A DNA stretch of 34,870 bases from an uncultured Opitutia bacterium (GTDB lineage Bacteria > Verrucomicrobiota > Verrucomicrobiia > Opitutales > Opitutaceae), in the NCBI GenBank assembly GCA_903896015.1, contig CAITWF010000060.1, positions 1-34,870 of the forward strand, written 5' to 3'. This document shows positions 7,147 through 18,277 of this stretch, piece by piece. The translations under genes were made by a program, and so were the position numbers. The notes under the pieces are model-generated. The model was not told the origin of the DNA, did not search any database, and saw only the letters and a program-made list of their open reading frames with translations. Every line of letters starts with the position of its first letter. Positions within the stretch are counted from its first letter, which is position 1.

Positions 7147-8539
7147 GCGCGACGGACGCGATCAGCCGGCCTTGGAGGATGGTGAGCGCGGTCTGGCGAT
7201 CGTTCAATTCGGTAACTTGCGCGGTGACGACTGTCGTGAAATCGACCGTGCCGGCGTTGTATTCGTTGAGCGCGATGCGTGCGGCTTGGGCAGCTTCCGA
7301 TACGGCGGCATCTTGGATTTCTGCCTCCGATCCGAGCAGGCGCAGGCTGGCGAGATTGTCCTCCACCTCTTGCAACGCACCGAGCACGGCGCGGCGGTAG
7401 CTGGCGACGTTGGCGTCGTAGGAAGCGCGTGCCGCGGCGACTTGGTCGCCGCGTCGGCCAAAGTCGAGCAGCGTGTCGGCAAGGCCGGCGCCAAGCGACC
7501 AGAAGCGATCGGGGGCGCTGAAGAGCCGCGCGAATTGCGCGCCTTGGAAACCGCCGCTGGCCGAGAGCGTGAGATCGGGAAAATAGGCCGCGGTCTGAAT
7601 GCCGACGCGCGCGTTGGCGGCGGCGACCGTGCGCTCCGCGGCCGCGATATCGGGGCGGCGCTCCAACAACTCGGAAGGTAGGTGTAGCGGAAGTTCGGGC
7701 ACGGAAAAATTGAGCGCGGGCTGGGGCGCGAGGGTGAACTCGCCCGGCGCCTTGCCGACGAGCACGGCAATTGCGTGCTCGAGTTGGGCGCGTTGCACTC
7801 CCGCGTCGATCGCCTGCGCGCGGGCGGCGTCGAGCAGCGCTTGTGCGGAGATGACATCGCTGCGTGCGACGATGCCGACCTTGTATTTGTTCTGTGCGAT
7901 GGCGAGGGTGCGGCGGTAGGCGGCGACAGCGTTTTCGCGGAGACGGATTTTTTCGTCGGCGATGCGCAGCTGGATGTAGCTCTGCGCGAGCGTCGACTGC
8001 ACAGAAAGTCGGGCGAGGGCGAGGTTGGCGGCGCTCGTCTGGGCGGTGGCGAGGTCGGACTCGTCGAGGCGTCGCACACGTCCCCAGAAATCGGGGGTCC
8101 AACTGGCGCTGCCGGAGGCCGAGAAGGTATTGGCGGGCGGTGTGGCCACGCCGGTGCGGCTAACCGCACTCTTCGCGCGCTGCGCGGAACCGGCGAGAGA
8201 AAGGGTGGGTAGTAGCGTCGTCCGATCGGAGCGGGCGAGCTGGCGAGCCTGCTCGTAGTTCGCCACGGCGATCAGCAGCGATTGGTTGGCGGAGGCTGCC
8301 TGCGCCTCCAGATCGTTGAGGAGAGGATCCTGATAAACCTCCCACCATGGGCCGCGTTCAGCGGCGTCGTTGGGTGAGGCGGCCTTCCAGCCGGCGGCTT
8401 CCTTAAAGGCCGCGGGCATGGTGGCAGATGGGCGGTGATAGTCGGGGCCGACCGCGCAGCCGGCAGTCCCGAGCAACATCGCTACCGCGATTGCGGGTTG
8501 CCAATCAAACCGAAGTGCGGGGAAAAAAATCAAGGCCAT
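7046..8539 (-). CDS. Efflux outer-membrane factor, TolC/OprM (NodT) lipoprotein family
   Basis: This 497-residue protein forms the outer-membrane channel of the tripartite pump encoded upstream. The N-terminus has a signal peptide with a weak lipobox before Cys28 (LGTAGC), then the NodT-family start AVGPDYHRP and PWWEVYQDPLLNDLEAQA. Two outer-membrane efflux repeats follow, each with the usual long helices and repeats of QLARSDRTTLLPTLSL and ERRPDIAAAERTVAAANARVGIQTAAYFPDLTLS type. It begins 14 bp after the second RND pump gene stops and is the last gene of the efflux operon. Its 3' end overlaps the convergent DNA glycosylase gene. Confidence 0.94.
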   Translation of the reverse strand: MALIFFPALRFDWQPAIAVAMLLGTAGCAVGPDYHRPSATMPAAFKEAAGWKAASPNDAAERGPWWEVYQDPLLNDLEAQAASANQSLLIAVANYEQARQLARSDRTTLLPTLSLAGSAQRAKSAVSRTGVATPPANTFSASGSASWTPDFWGRVRRLDESDLATAQTSAANLALARLSVQSTLAQSYIQLRIADEKIRLRENAVAAYRRTLAIAQNKYKVGIVARSDVISAQALLDAARAQAIDAGVQRAQLEHAIAVLVGKAPGEFTLAPQPALNFSVPELPLHLPSELLERRPDIAAAERTVAAANARVGIQTAAYFPDLTLSASGGFQGAQFARLFSAPDRFWSLGAGLADTLLDFGRRGDQVAAARASYDANVASYRRAVLGALQEVEDNLASLRLLGSEAEIQDAAVSEAAQAARIALNEYNAGTVDFTTVVTAQVTELNDRQTALTILQGRLIASVALTEALGGGWTTHDLPGADQVYAGKASAPASANK

Positions 8540-8553
8540 GAGAGAAAGGTGGA

Positions 8554-11500
8554 TCAGGCGGGCGCGCGGGCCGAGTTGGATGGTAGAGTAGTGGCAACCA
8601 CCTTTTCGGGAGATCCCGCACAGGCTCGTCTGACGCGGTCGATGTAGAGGTAGATGACGGGCGTCGTGTACAGCGTAAGAATCTGGCTGACGACGAGCCC
8701 TCCGACGATCGCAATGCCGAGTGGTTGGCGGAGCTCGGAACCCGTGCCAAAACCAATGGCGAGTGGGATCGCGCTGAGGATCGCGGCCATGGTCGTCATG
8801 AGGATGGGACGGAATCGAAGCAGGGAGGCCTGAAAGATCGCGTCGCGCGGGCTGAGGCCCTGTTCACGCTCGGCCGCAATGGCAAAGTCAATCATCATGA
8901 TTGCATTTTTCTTCACAAGACCGATGAGCAGAAAGACACCGATGAGCGCGACGAGGCTGAACTCGATATTGAAAAGCATGAGCGCAAGGGCGGCGCCCAG
9001 GCCGGCGGAGGGCAGGGTCGAGATAATCGTGAGCGGGTGAGTGTAGCTTTCGTAGAGCATGCCGAGCACAAGGTAGATGGCCACGATCGCGGCGAGGATG
9101 AGGACGGGCTCGTTGGCGATGGATTCCTCGTACGTTTTCGCCGTGCCTTGGAAGCTCCCATGGATGGTATTTGGCATGCGGATGCGGGCGGTCTGACGGT
9201 TGACCGCCTCGACGGCGTCGCTTAAGGAGGCGTTGGGTCCAAGGTTGAAGGAGATCGTGCCTGCGGCGAAGAGGCCCTGGTGATTTACCGAGAGTGGGGT
9301 GGTGCCGGTCTCATAATGCGTGAAGGCGGAGAGCGGGATCATTGTTTCTTTGCGCGTGCTGACGGCTTGGCCGGAGGAAGCGCTGCCCTTGCCGGTGGTG
9401 CCGATAGAGTTGAGCCGTGCATTGCTGGCGGAGTCGGCGCCGCCGCCGCCGCCGCCAGAATTCTTTCCCGTGGCGACCGTACCAGCGACAGCGTTGGTGG
9501 TCTGGGTGCCAGCGGCGGCGCCCCCGGAGGTGCTGACAAAAATATTATCGAGCGCGACTGGATCCTGCCAGAACTGCGGAGCCACCACCATCACGACGTG
9601 ATACTGGTTCAGTGACTGATAGATCGTTGAAACTTGGCGCTGGCCGAAAGCATCGTACAGGGTGTTGTCCACTTGACTGGCGGTCAGACCCAGCCGTGAG
9701 GCGAGATCGCGATTGATTACGAGATCGGTTTCGAGCCCTTTGTCCTGCTGGTCCGTGTTGACGTCGGTCAGAATCGGCTCGGCCTTGAGCGCCTCGACGA
9801 GCTTCGGCGTCCACGTGCGCAAATCGGTGAGGTTGTCGGCCTGCAGGGTGTATTGGTAGAGGGAGTTGCTTTGCCGGCCGCCGGCACGAATCTCCTGCGT
9901 CGCCTGCAGGAAGACCGTGGCGCCCGGCACCACCATGAGTTTGGGCCGGAGACGCGCGATGACCTGATTAGCGGTCTCTTTGCGCTCGCTGATGGGTTTA
10001 AGATCGATATACAAAAACCCGGAATTTGTGCCGCCGCCGCGTCCGCCGCCGCCGCCCGTTGAACCGACTACCGTGCGCACCGCAGGATCCTGGCGAACGA
10101 TGTCGATGAACTGCTGAAACTTCTTCGCCATCAGCTGAAATGAAATGCTCTGATCCGCCTGGATGCCACCGACGAGCCGGCCGTTGTCCTGCTCGGGGAA
10201 AAATCCCTTTGGAATGATCTTAAAGAGCCACAGATTGAGCAGGATCGTGGCGCATAGACTCACGAGCATAAGCGGCCGGTGATCCAGCACCCAAGCGAGC
10301 GTGGTGCGGTAAAAATTGATAAGATCTTGGAAGAGGCCTTCGGTCCAGAGGAAGAAGCGCCCTCGCTCCGCGGCGCTCCTATGAGTTAGGAGGCGCGAGC
10401 ACATCATGGGTGTCACGGTGAGCGAGACGACCATTGAAATCAAAATCGACATTGAGAGCGTGACGGCAAACTCCCGAAACAGCCGACCCACGAGCCCGCC
10501 CATCAGCAGAATCGGGATGAATACCGCCACGAGCGAGAGGCTCATCGACAACACGGTGAAACCCACCTCACGCACGCCGAGCAGCGCAGCCTTCATCCGC
10601 GGCACGCCGGCCTCCATGTGGCGGACGATATTTTCCATCACGACAATCGCGTCATCGACCACGAAGCCGGTCGCGATGGTGAGCGACATGAGCGACAAAT
10701 TATCGAGGCTGTAGCCCAGCATATACATCGCCGCGAAAGTGCCAATAAGAGAAATGGGGACGGCGACGCTCGGAATCAGCGTGGCGCGGCCGTCGCGCAG
10801 GAACAGGAACACGACAAGGACGACTAAGACGACCGCGAGCAAGAGCGAGGTCTGCACATCACTGAGCGAGGCGCGTATGGTCTTGCTGCGATCGATGCCA
10901 CCGACGATCCTAGCGCCCTTCGGCAGCGCGGCCTGGAGCGCGGGCAGCGCGGCCAGCACCCGATCGACGGCCTCGATGATATTGGCGCCCGGCTGGCGCG
11001 AAATCTGGATGATGACGGCGGGCTTGCCGTCGGAGAGCCCGAGGTTGCGGATGTCCTCGACCGAGTCGCTTATCTTTGCGACGTCCGTGAGGCGGACCGG
11101 AGCGCCATTGCGGTAGGCGACGACCAGCGAACGATACTCGGCGGCGGAGCGCGCTTGGTCATTGCTGTAGATTTGCCAGCGGCGGCGGGCATCGGAGACG
11201 GAGCCCTTTGGACTGTTGGCGTTGGCGGCGGAAAGAGCCGCGCGGACGTCCTCGAGTCCGATGCCGTATTTGAACAAGGCGGTGGGATTGATCTCCACGC
11301 GGACCGCCGGCAGTGAACTGCCTCCGACGTTGACGTCGCCGACCCCGGGCACCTGGGACAATTTCTGCTCAAGGATCGTTGCGGCGGCGTCGTAGAGCTC
11401 GCCCTGCGAAAGTGTGTCAGATGTGAGCGCGAGGATGAGGATGGGCTGATCCGCTACGTTGAGTTTTCGGTAGGAGGGATTGCTCTTGAGTGCGGCCGGG

Positions 11501-11856
11501 AGATCAGCGCGAGCGGCGTTGATTGCAGCCTGCACGTCGCGCGCGGCACCGTCGATGTCGCGGCTAAGGCCGAATTGAAGCGTGATGTTCGTGCTGCCGA
11601 CCGAACTGCGCGAGGTCATCTCGCTCACGTCGGCGATCGTGCCGAGGTGGCGTTCGAGCGGCGTCGCCACACTGCTGGCCATCGTCTCAGGGCTCGCACC
11701 GGCCATTGAAGCCGAGACAGTGATCGTCGGAAAATCCACTTGCGGCAAGGGAGCGACCGGCAACCGGAAATAGGCCGTGAGCCCCGCTAGCGCGACGCCG
11801 ACGGCCAGAAGCGTGGTGGCCACTGGCCGTTTGACGAATGGCTCCGAAAGATTCAT
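8554..11856 (-). CDS. RND efflux pump, HAE1/AcrB family (MdtC-like)
   Basis: This 1100-residue inner-membrane proton-driven drug exporter works as one of two paired pump subunits, as in MdtBC. It starts with [20 protein letters not shown], has the RND duplication, the TM4 acidic pair in [14 protein letters not shown], the TM10 lysine in [14 protein letters not shown], and [17 protein letters not shown] near the end. It is about 60-70 residues longer than usual because of low-complexity glycine-rich segments: a short one after the TM7-8 porter region ([16 protein letters not shown]) and a longer Gly/Ser/Thr/Ala-rich stretch before [13 protein letters not shown]. Its ATG overlaps the stop of the upstream pump gene by 4 nt. 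Confidence 0.95.
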   Translation of the reverse strand: MNLSEPFVKRPVATTLLAVGVALAGLTAYFRLPVAPLPQVDFPTITVSASMAGASPETMASSVATPLERHLGTIADVSEMTSRSSVGSTNITLQFGLSRDIDGAARDVQAAINAARADLPAALKSNPSYRKLNVADQPILILALTSDTLSQGELYDAAATILEQKLSQVPGVGDVNVGGSSLPAVRVEINPTALFKYGIGLEDVRAALSAANANSPKGSVSDARRRWQIYSNDQARSAAEYRSLVVAYRNGAPVRLTDVAKISDSVEDIRNLGLSDGKPAVIIQISRQPGANIIEAVDRVLAALPALQAALPKGARIVGGIDRSKTIRASLSDVQTSLLLAVVLVVLVVFLFLRDGRATLIPSVAVPISLIGTFAAMYMLGYSLDNLSLMSLTIATGFVVDDAIVVMENIVRHMEAGVPRMKAALLGVREVGFTVLSMSLSLVAVFIPILLMGGLVGRLFREFAVTLSMSILISMVVSLTVTPMMCSRLLTHRSAAERGRFFLWTEGLFQDLINFYRTTLAWVLDHRPLMLVSLCATILLNLWLFKIIPKGFFPEQDNGRLVGGIQADQSISFQLMAKKFQQFIDIVRQDPAVRTVVGSTGGGGGRGGGTNSGFLYIDLKPISERKETANQVIARLRPKLMVVPGATVFLQATQEIRAGGRQSNSLYQYTLQADNLTDLRTWTPKLVEALKAEPILTDVNTDQQDKGLETDLVINRDLASRLGLTASQVDNTLYDAFGQRQVSTIYQSLNQYHVVMVVAPQFWQDPVALDNIFVSTSGGAAAGTQTTNAVAGTVATGKNSGGGGGGADSASNARLNSIGTTGKGSASSGQAVSTRKETMIPLSAFTHYETGTTPLSVNHQGLFAAGTISFNLGPNASLSDAVEAVNRQTARIRMPNTIHGSFQGTAKTYEESIANEPVLILAAIVAIYLVLGMLYESYTHPLTIISTLPSAGLGAALALMLFNIEFSLVALIGVFLLIGLVKKNAIMMIDFAIAAEREQGLSPRDAIFQASLLRFRPILMTTMAAILSAIPLAIGFGTGSELRQPLGIAIVGGLVVSQILTLYTTPVIYLYIDRVRRACAGSPEKVVATTLPSNSARAPA

Positions 11857-14800
11857 GCGACCGGTTCCTCGGCGGCGAGCGCCTGGGCACTGGGGGCGCG
11901 GTGCGCGCGGATTTTCGCCCCGAGACGATCAAACGCGAGGTAGATGACGGGCGTGGTAAAGAGCGTCAGGACTTGGCTGACGATCAGGCCGCCGACAATT
12001 GTGATACCGAGCGGGTGGCGCAGTTCGGAGCCTGTGCCAGTGCCGACCATGAGCGGCACCGCTCCGAGGAGCGCGGCCATTGTCGTCATTAGGATCGGTC
12101 GGAAGCGCAGGAGGCATGCCTGGTAGATTGCTTCGCGCGCCGGCAGACCTTCGTTGCGCTCCGCATCGAGGGCGAAGTCGATCATCATAATTGCGTTTTT
12201 CTTCACGATGCCGATCAGCAGAATAATACCGATAATGCCGATTACGCCCAAGTCCTGCCCGGTGAGCATGAGCGCGAGCAGCGCACCGATGCCGGCCGAC
12301 GGCAGGGTCGAGAGGATCGTAATCGGGTGGATGAAGCTCTCGTAGAGGACGCCCAGAATGATATACATCACGACGATTGCCGCGAGGATCAGGAAGAGCT
12401 CGTTGGAGAGAGAGGACTCGAACGCCGAAGCCGCGCCTTGAAAGCTTGTGATGACGCTGGCGGGTAGTCCGATTTCCTTCTGCGCCACCCGGATCGCGCT
12501 CACGGTCTTGCCGAGAGAGCCGCCCGGCGGGACGTTAAAGGAAATGGTGTTGGCGGGAAACTGGCCGAGGTGATTGATGAGGAGCGAGGCGGGACGCTCC
12601 TCAATTCTTGCAATGGCGTTGAGCGGCACCTGCCCGCCGCCAGCGGCGGGTACGTAAATTTCACCGAGCGCTTCTGGCGAGGTCTGCATCTTCGGATCCG
12701 CCTCCATAATGACTCGATACTGGTTGGACTGCGTGAAGATCGTGGAGATGATCCGCTGGCCGAAGGCGTCATAGAGCGCGTTGTCGATCGTGGCGGCGGT
12801 GATGCCGAAGCGCGCGGCGGTGTCACGATCGACGATGATGTGTGCGGCCAGTCCACCCTCGGCGACATCGGTCGCGACATCGCTCACTTCGGGCAGCTGC
12901 GCGAGACGATCCGCCAGCCGGGGCGCCCAGATCGCCAGATCCTCCGGCTTGGCTGACTGGAGCATGAACTGGAATTGCGTGCGGCTGACGCGATCCTCGA
13001 TGGTAAGATCCTGAATGGGCTGCAGGTATACGGCAAGATCGGGGATGTGGGCCGTGGCACGCTGGAGGCGCTGCATGATGACGGTGACGCTGTCCTTGCG
13101 TTCCTCGCGCGAGCGCAGGTTCACTAGCATGCGCCCGGTGTTGAGCGTGGCGTTGGCGCCGTCGATGCCGACGACCGAGGACAGGCTTTCGACGTCAGGA
13201 TCCTTCAGGATGACCTCGGCGAGCGCCTGCTGGCGCTCGGCCATCGCGGCATAGGAGGTGGATTGCGGGCCCTCGGTGATTACCTGAATGAGGCCCGTGT
13301 CCTGCACCGGGAAAAACCCCTTCGGCACTATGATGTAGAGCAAGGCCGTGAGGCCAAGGGTACCGACGGCAATCCCAAGCACGAGACCCTGGCGATCGAG
13401 CACCCAGCGCAGGCAAGTGCCGTACATCGCGATGACGTCGTCGAACCATTTGCCGGCGAGGCGGCTCCACTTTGGCTCCTCGGCGGGCGTCGTGTGGCGG
13501 AGGAGTTTCGCGCACATCATGGGGACCAACGTGAGCGAGACGACCGCCGAAATCAGAATCGTGACTGCCAGTGTAATGGCAAACTCCCGGAACAAGCGAC
13601 CGACGACATCGCCCATGAAAAGCAGCGGGATCAGCACCGCGATCAGCGAGACGGTGAGCGAAATGATCGTGAAGCCGATTTGATCGGAGCCCTTGAGCGC
13701 GGCTTCTTTCGGGGAGTCGCCCATTTCGATGTAGCGCGCGATGTTTTCAATCATCACAATCGCGTCATCGACGACGAATCCCGCCGCGATCGTGAGCGAC
13801 ATCAGCGAGAGGTTGTTGAGGCTAAAGCCCAGTAGATACATCACAGCGAACGTCCCGATCAATGAGAGCGGCACCGAAAGACTCGGAATGATCGTGGCGG
13901 GTACGTTGCGCAGAAATACGAAGATGACGGCGACGACGAGGATGACCGCGAGGGTGAGCTCGATCTCGACGTCGCGGATCGAGGCCCGGATGGTGTTGGT
14001 GCGATCGGTCAGGATCGCAACATCGACGGCGGGCGGGAGCGAGGCCTGCAGCGCGGGGAGGAGGGAGCGCACGCCCTCGACTACCTTGATGACATTGGCA
14101 CCGGGCTGGCGCTGGATGTTGAGGATGACTGCGGGTGTGGTGTTGTACCAAGCCTGCAGTTTCGTGTTTTCCGGCGCGCTTTCGACGGTCGCGACATCGG
14201 CCAGCCGCACGGGCGCGCCGTTGCGGTAGGCAATGATGAGATTCTTGTATTCCTCTGGGGACTTCAGCTGATCGTTGGCGTTGATCGTGTAGGCGCGCGA
14301 GGGACCGTCGAAGCTGCCCTTGGCGGTGTTGACGTTGCCGTTGCTCACGGTGCTGCGCAGGTCATCGATGTTGAGACCGTGGGCGGCAAGCGTGCGGGGA
14401 TTGACGCGAATACGCATCGACTGGCGCTGGCCGCCTCCGATGCTGACCAGGCCGACACCCGGGAGCTGGGAAATCTTTTGCGCAAGGCGCGTGTCGGCCA
14501 GATCCTCAATTTCCGTGAGCTGTAGCGTCTTCGACGTGAGCGCAAGGGATAGCACTGGGGCGTCGGCCGGATTTACCTTCGCGTAAGTCGGCGGCGCCGG
14601 GAGATCGGTGGGGAGCAGGTTGCCGGCGGCGTTGATCGCGGCCTGCACTTCCTGTTCGGCGATGTCCAGCCGTAGCTCGAGGTCGAATTGGAGAGTAATA
14701 ATCGAGGCGCCTGCGGAACTGGTCGACGACATCTGCTTCAGGCCGGGCATCTCACCCAGCTGGCGCTCAAGTGGAGCGGTCACCGACGAGGTCATCACGT

Positions 14801-14969
14801 CCGGGCTCGCGCCCGGATAGAAAGTCTGCACCTGAATTGTCGGGTAGGCGACCTCGGGGAGCGCAGAGAGCGGTAGGAAGCGAAAAGCGACGAGTCCAAC
14901 GATCAAGATTGCTGCCATTAGCAGCGTGGTCGCGACGGGCCGCAGGATGAAGAGGCGGGAGGGGCTCAT
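11853..14969 (-). CDS. RND efflux pump, HAE1/AcrB family (MdtB-like)
   Basis: This 1038-residue inner-membrane RND transporter is the first of two tandem pumps. It begins [18 protein letters not shown], carries TM4 [21 protein letters not shown] with the proton-relay aspartates, TM10 [14 protein letters not shown], and porter-domain motifs such as [15 protein letters not shown] and [11 protein letters not shown]. The length is standard, without the glycine-rich inserts of its partner. The open frame continues upstream, but the ATG at 14969 is where family similarity begins and it lies 52 bp after the fusion-protein gene ends. Two different adjacent RND subunits downstream of a fusion protein is the mdtABC arrangement, in which the pumps form a heterotrimer. 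Confidence 0.95.
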   Translation of the reverse strand: MSPSRLFILRPVATTLLMAAILIVGLVAFRFLPLSALPEVAYPTIQVQTFYPGASPDVMTSSVTAPLERQLGEMPGLKQMSSTSSAGASIITLQFDLELRLDIAEQEVQAAINAAGNLLPTDLPAPPTYAKVNPADAPVLSLALTSKTLQLTEIEDLADTRLAQKISQLPGVGLVSIGGGQRQSMRIRVNPRTLAAHGLNIDDLRSTVSNGNVNTAKGSFDGPSRAYTINANDQLKSPEEYKNLIIAYRNGAPVRLADVATVESAPENTKLQAWYNTTPAVILNIQRQPGANVIKVVEGVRSLLPALQASLPPAVDVAILTDRTNTIRASIRDVEIELTLAVILVVAVIFVFLRNVPATIIPSLSVPLSLIGTFAVMYLLGFSLNNLSLMSLTIAAGFVVDDAIVMIENIARYIEMGDSPKEAALKGSDQIGFTIISLTVSLIAVLIPLLFMGDVVGRLFREFAITLAVTILISAVVSLTLVPMMCAKLLRHTTPAEEPKWSRLAGKWFDDVIAMYGTCLRWVLDRQGLVLGIAVGTLGLTALLYIIVPKGFFPVQDTGLIQVITEGPQSTSYAAMAERQQALAEVILKDPDVESLSSVVGIDGANATLNTGRMLVNLRSREERKDSVTVIMQRLQRATAHIPDLAVYLQPIQDLTIEDRVSRTQFQFMLQSAKPEDLAIWAPRLADRLAQLPEVSDVATDVAEGGLAAHIIVDRDTAARFGITAATIDNALYDAFGQRIISTIFTQSNQYRVIMEADPKMQTSPEALGEIYVPAAGGGQVPLNAIARIEERPASLLINHLGQFPANTISFNVPPGGSLGKTVSAIRVAQKEIGLPASVITSFQGAASAFESSLSNELFLILAAIVVMYIILGVLYESFIHPITILSTLPSAGIGALLALMLTGQDLGVIGIIGIILLIGIVKKNAIMMIDFALDAERNEGLPAREAIYQACLLRFRPILMTTMAALLGAVPLMVGTGTGSELRHPLGITIVGGLIVSQVLTLFTTPVIYLAFDRLGAKIRAHRAPSAQALAAEEPVA

Positions 14970-15021
14970 GGCCGGGCGATGCGGAGCTGCTGCGATGCGG
15001 CTTGGCGGAGTTCGGGGAAAC

Positions 15022-16395
15022 TCACGGGGTGCCGTCGGCGTTCGGGCGCGATTTTTTGCCTTCACCGTCGACACCACCGCCGCGCGACCATTTTTTCTCG
15101 CCTCCCTCCGCGCCGGGTGGACCACCGCGGCCGCCGCGTCCACCCCGCCCACCGCGGCCAGCGGCAGGCGCAGAAGAGTCGGTGAGAATAACCTTCATGC
15201 CTTCGCGGAGCTTGTCCGCTCCGTCGATGACTACGCGGTCGCCGACGGCGAGTCCCGAGGTGATCGCCACACGCTCACCCTCGACCAATCCTAATTTAAT
15301 CGGTGTGACGGCCACGGAGCTGTCGGGCTGAACCACGTAAACGTAAGTGCCAGTTTGTCCGCGCTCGATCGAGGAGGTCGGGAGGGCGATGGTGTCCGGT
15401 ACGGTGTCGACGAGGAGGCGGATGTTAACGAATTGGTTCGGGAAAAGGGCCTCATCCTCGTTGGCGAATTCTGCGCGCAGACGGAACGTTCCGGTGGTGG
15501 TGTCAATTTGGTTGTCAATACTGGCGAGCACCCCGGTGGCAAGCGTGCGGCTCTGCGTGCGATCAAGCGCGGCGACGGGGAGTTTTGCACCTGCGTGCAG
15601 CCGGGCGGAGACCGGCCCAATATTGTCCTCGGGCAGCGTAAAGACCACTGAGATCGGTTTCACCTGAGTGAGGACGACGATGCCTCCCGAATCACCGGGC
15701 GTGACGTAGTTCCCAACATCGACCACCCGCAGACCGACACGGCCATCAACCGGCGCGATGATATGGCAGTAGGTGAGGTTAAGCTTCACGTTATCTACGA
15801 GCGCCTGGTCGGTCTGCACTAGGCCGAGATATTGGTTAACCTGCGACTGCGAGGTGTCGACTTGCTGCGCCGATATCGAATCCTCCTTCGCGAGCGTCTT
15901 ATAGCGCGCGAGATCGAGCTGGGCCGTTCGCAGCTGCGCTTGCGCCTGCTGCAGTTGACCCTCGGCTTGAGCTAGGGCGACTTCGTAGGGCCGCGGATCT
16001 ATCGTCGCGAGGAGATCGCCTTTCTTCACCGTCTGGCCCTCTTGGAACCCAAGTTGGACAAGTTGTCCGTTGATTTGTGTTCGGATGGTGACGGTGCGCA
16101 GTGGCGCCACAGTGCCAAGGGCATTAAGGTAAAGACTGATGTCGCCTTTCGCAGCCAAGACTGTTGCTACGGGGAGTGGCGCGTTACCACCGCCGAAGCC
16201 ACGCCGCCCGCCGCCACCACCGCCACCCGGCGCGCCACCAGCCGGGGAGTTGCGATGATTATACCACCACGTGCCGCCGAGCAGGGCAAGGCCGATGGCG
16301 ACTATCGTGATCATGGTCCACTGGCCTTTTGGCCGGTCGGACGGCGTCAAGTTGGCTTGGGCAGGCGCTGGTTTGCGGTCAGGAAGGTCGCTCAT
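15022..16395 (-). CDS. RND efflux membrane fusion protein (MdtA/AcrA-like)
   Basis: The 457-residue protein links the inner-membrane pumps to the outer-membrane channel through the periplasm. It has one N-terminal membrane anchor (about 27-44, [17 protein letters not shown]), a glycine-rich linker, a biotinyl-lipoyl-like half motif ([33 protein letters not shown] split across the fold), a helical hairpin rich in Gln/Ala (about 140-200), the second lipoyl half ([22 protein letters not shown]), a beta-barrel and a membrane-proximal domain. Unusually, the C-terminus is a 45-residue Gly/Arg-rich tail (RGGRGGRGG type). It is the first gene of the operon; the 147 bp upstream presumably hold the promoter. 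Confidence 0.94.
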   Translation of the reverse strand: MSDLPDRKPAPAQANLTPSDRPKGQWTMITIVAIGLALLGGTWWYNHRNSPAGGAPGGGGGGGRRGFGGGNAPLPVATVLAAKGDISLYLNALGTVAPLRTVTIRTQINGQLVQLGFQEGQTVKKGDLLATIDPRPYEVALAQAEGQLQQAQAQLRTAQLDLARYKTLAKEDSISAQQVDTSQSQVNQYLGLVQTDQALVDNVKLNLTYCHIIAPVDGRVGLRVVDVGNYVTPGDSGGIVVLTQVKPISVVFTLPEDNIGPVSARLHAGAKLPVAALDRTQSRTLATGVLASIDNQIDTTTGTFRLRAEFANEDEALFPNQFVNIRLLVDTVPDTIALPTSSIERGQTGTYVYVVQPDSSVAVTPIKLGLVEGERVAITSGLAVGDRVVIDGADKLREGMKVILTDSSAPAAGRGGRGGRGGRGGPPGAEGGEKKWSRGGGVDGEGKKSRPNADGTP

Positions 16396-16463
16396 CGGAG
16401 AGTGTGTCGTTGAGAAATTTGGGCACAGTGCGCGGAAGGGCGCCTGCGAGCAGGACGTTTTTT

Positions 16464-16528
16464 CTGACCAATAGTCTTAAATTATTTTGCAAAATTGCTG
16501 TTTTTGCTGACCAGCGCTCGTCGAGCGC
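16464..16528 (-). promoter_or_regulatory. Candidate promoter/operator region of the efflux operon
   Basis: Between the fusion-protein gene (start 16395) and the preceding gene's stop (16543) lies an A+T-rich island in otherwise G+C-rich DNA. It holds a perfect 12-bp palindrome ATTTTGCAAAAT (16484-16495), flanked by two direct copies of CTGACCA (16464-16470 and 16507-16513), and a 7+7 inverted repeat GCGCTCG-T-CGAGCGC (16514-16528). A regulator binding here is inferred; no regulator gene is adjacent and the exact -10/-35 boxes are unclear. Confidence 0.45.
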
Positions 16529-16542
16529 GGGAATTGTCACGA

Positions 16543-17424
16543 TCACTTCTTGAGACATTCTGCGACTGCATGCTGGACTTCCGCCAGCGTAATCACAGCA
16601 AGCGAAGTGCCGGATTTGAGCACACGCACGAAAGAGGTCGGCGGAGCCCAAAGAGACGGGATGGTCGGGCCGAACAACAACACGCACGGCACCCCGCAGG
16701 CTGCGGCGAGGTGGCTGATGCCGGAATCGTGGCCGACAAAGAGGTGGCACGAGGCGAGTTCGTTGGAGAGCGTGAGTAATGGTAATTGGTGGGCTGCGCA
16801 CCCAAAGCCGGCGAGGGCGCGAGCGTCTTCGGGTTCGGCTTCGCCTGTGACGATCAAAAGGCTCGCGCCGAGTGTGTCACGCAACCAAGCGCAGAGGTCC
16901 TTCCATCGACTGACCGGCCAATTTTTACGCGCGGAGCCACTGCCTGGATGCACGGCGATCCGGAGTTTCTCCGCGCGCGAGACCGATCGAGCGCGCAGCT
17001 GAAACATGAAAGAGTCCGGCTTGATTCCGAGTGTGCGCAACGGAGCGCAGAAGTGGGCGGCGGCCGGGGCCTCCTCGGGCTGCGCCGAGGCCGAAAGAAA
17101 ACACGGAGCCGATTTTTCGGGAAAGTGCCCCGCCAGCACGCCATCGGGGTCGGGCCAATAATTCAAAACGAGATCGAATGCGCGCAACCACGAGGCAAAC
17201 TTGGTGGGCAGCGGCTCCGGATTGAACAGGCTGCTCCAACGGGCTTCATGTTGCGAGTGCGCGACGTCGATAAGATGAGTGTCAAGCGCTAGGATTGAGG
17301 CATTGATATTCCCGGCGAGCTCGATCCAGGTGGTCGGCCATCTGCGGCGGAGCGCGGCGAGCGCGGGCAGGGTGACAATGAGATCGCCGAGCGCGCCGCC
17401 CCTAAGAACGAGGATTTTTTGCAT
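16543..17424 (-). CDS. Glycosyltransferase family 9 protein (heptosyltransferase-like)
   Basis: GT9 enzymes transfer heptose or related sugars to lipopolysaccharide core at the cytoplasmic face of the inner membrane. The 293-residue protein has the Rossmann start MQKILVLRGGALGDLIVTLPALAAL split by the usual GALGD motif, HPGSGSARKNWP (159-170), LIVTGEAEPED and the nucleotide-sugar site GHDSGISHLAA (231-241) with LFGPT (250-254). It is a little short for the family (usually 320-350). The acceptor cannot be deduced. Its start lies inside the 3' end of the DUF3108 gene (23-bp overlap), so it is the last gene of an overlapping five-gene unit. Confidence 0.88.
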   Translation of the reverse strand: MQKILVLRGGALGDLIVTLPALAALRRRWPTTWIELAGNINASILALDTHLIDVAHSQHEARWSSLFNPEPLPTKFASWLRAFDLVLNYWPDPDGVLAGHFPEKSAPCFLSASAQPEEAPAAAHFCAPLRTLGIKPDSFMFQLRARSVSRAEKLRIAVHPGSGSARKNWPVSRWKDLCAWLRDTLGASLLIVTGEAEPEDARALAGFGCAAHQLPLLTLSNELASCHLFVGHDSGISHLAAACGVPCVLLFGPTIPSLWAPPTSFVRVLKSGTSLAVITLAEVQHAVAECLKK

Positions 17425-18277
17425 CCGGCTCTGATTTCGCGACAGCGGATTGTCCCTCTGGAGCGCGTGTCGTCGACGGAGGCTGATAGTGGATCAGCGT
17501 TGCCACGCCCGCTCCGAATTTGAACTCGACCTGGAATTTCACTGGAAGCCGCTGTGCGTCCTGCGAAATCCACACGCGCACGGCGGAGCCGCGTTTGAAC
17601 ATGCCCTTGGGCGGGCTCTTCTCCATCCGCGGCTCGAGCACGAGCGTGTTGAACGTGCCGAGGGGCGTGCTGACCTCCTCGTAACGCTCGGCGTGGATGG
17701 TCAGGTCATAAAACTCGTTGTCGAAGAGCACGAGCGCGTCGCGCTGCTCGCCGGGCTTGAGATCCCAGAGCCGCGTCTGCACGAGGCTCATGATGAGGTC
17801 GAGCGGATCGCCGGATGGGACGGGGATCGTGGCGTTCTTTTCGGGATTGGTGGCGCTGACGTAGTCCGCGGTCGAGCGGGCGTAGTCGAACGTCACGGCG
17901 CTGCTCGTTTCCTTGTTGGGCTGCTTGGTGTTCTCGCGGTTGGTCAGCAAACGCCCCGAGGCGGCGTCGAGCATCGCCTCGGCGCTGCCCTCAAACTTGT
18001 AGAGTGCGCGGGCGAGCCCCTTGGTTTCAGTGGTGGTCGTCACGCGCAGGAGCGGCGGCGCGCTGGCAACGTGAGCATTTTCGGCGGCGATTTTGATCTC
18101 ACCCGCATGGTAGAAAAGGCCCCAGCCCACGCGAAACGTCAGCGCTTCGCCGTCCTGCAGCGCGGGCTCAGCCGCAGCGAAGGTGGTGGTGGCGAAAAGG
18201 AGAAACGTGGCAGGCAGGCGCATGAAGTGAAGGCGTGCAGACCGCACGAACCGCGAAAGGTGCGGCGCAGGGTTCAT
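17402..18277 (-). CDS. DUF3108 domain-containing exported protein
   Basis: The protein has an N-terminal export signal (MRLPATFLLFATTTFAAAEP) and a DUF3108-type beta-rich domain: GEALTFRVGWGLFYHAGEI near the start, and the end pattern GTFNTLVLEPRME, GSAVRVWISQDAQRLPVKFQVEFKFG. DUF3108 proteins are periplasmic; some family members are thought to take part in envelope or polysaccharide handling, but no reaction is established. Two starts are possible: 18277, which gives a 4-nt ATGA overlap with the upstream exonuclease gene and 291 residues, or 18223, which gives a conventional signal peptide and 273 residues. I list the former because overlapping starts are the rule in this operon. Confidence 0.8.
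   Translation of the reverse strand: MNPAPHLSRFVRSARLHFMRLPATFLLFATTTFAAAEPALQDGEALTFRVGWGLFYHAGEIKIAAENAHVASAPPLLRVTTTTETKGLARALYKFEGSAEAMLDAASGRLLTNRENTKQPNKETSSAVTFDYARSTADYVSATNPEKNATIPVPSGDPLDLIMSLVQTRLWDLKPGEQRDALVLFDNEFYDLTIHAERYEEVSTPLGTFNTLVLEPRMEKSPPKGMFKRGSAVRVWISQDAQRLPVKFQVEFKFGAGVATLIHYQPPSTTRAPEGQSAVAKSEPDAKNPRS

Noticed and set aside
16514-16528. GCGCTCG-T-CGAGCGC as a terminator for the glycosyltransferase operon.
   Set aside because: The stem has at most five pairs with a 5-nt loop and is not followed by a T run on the minus strand; an operator is at least as likely.
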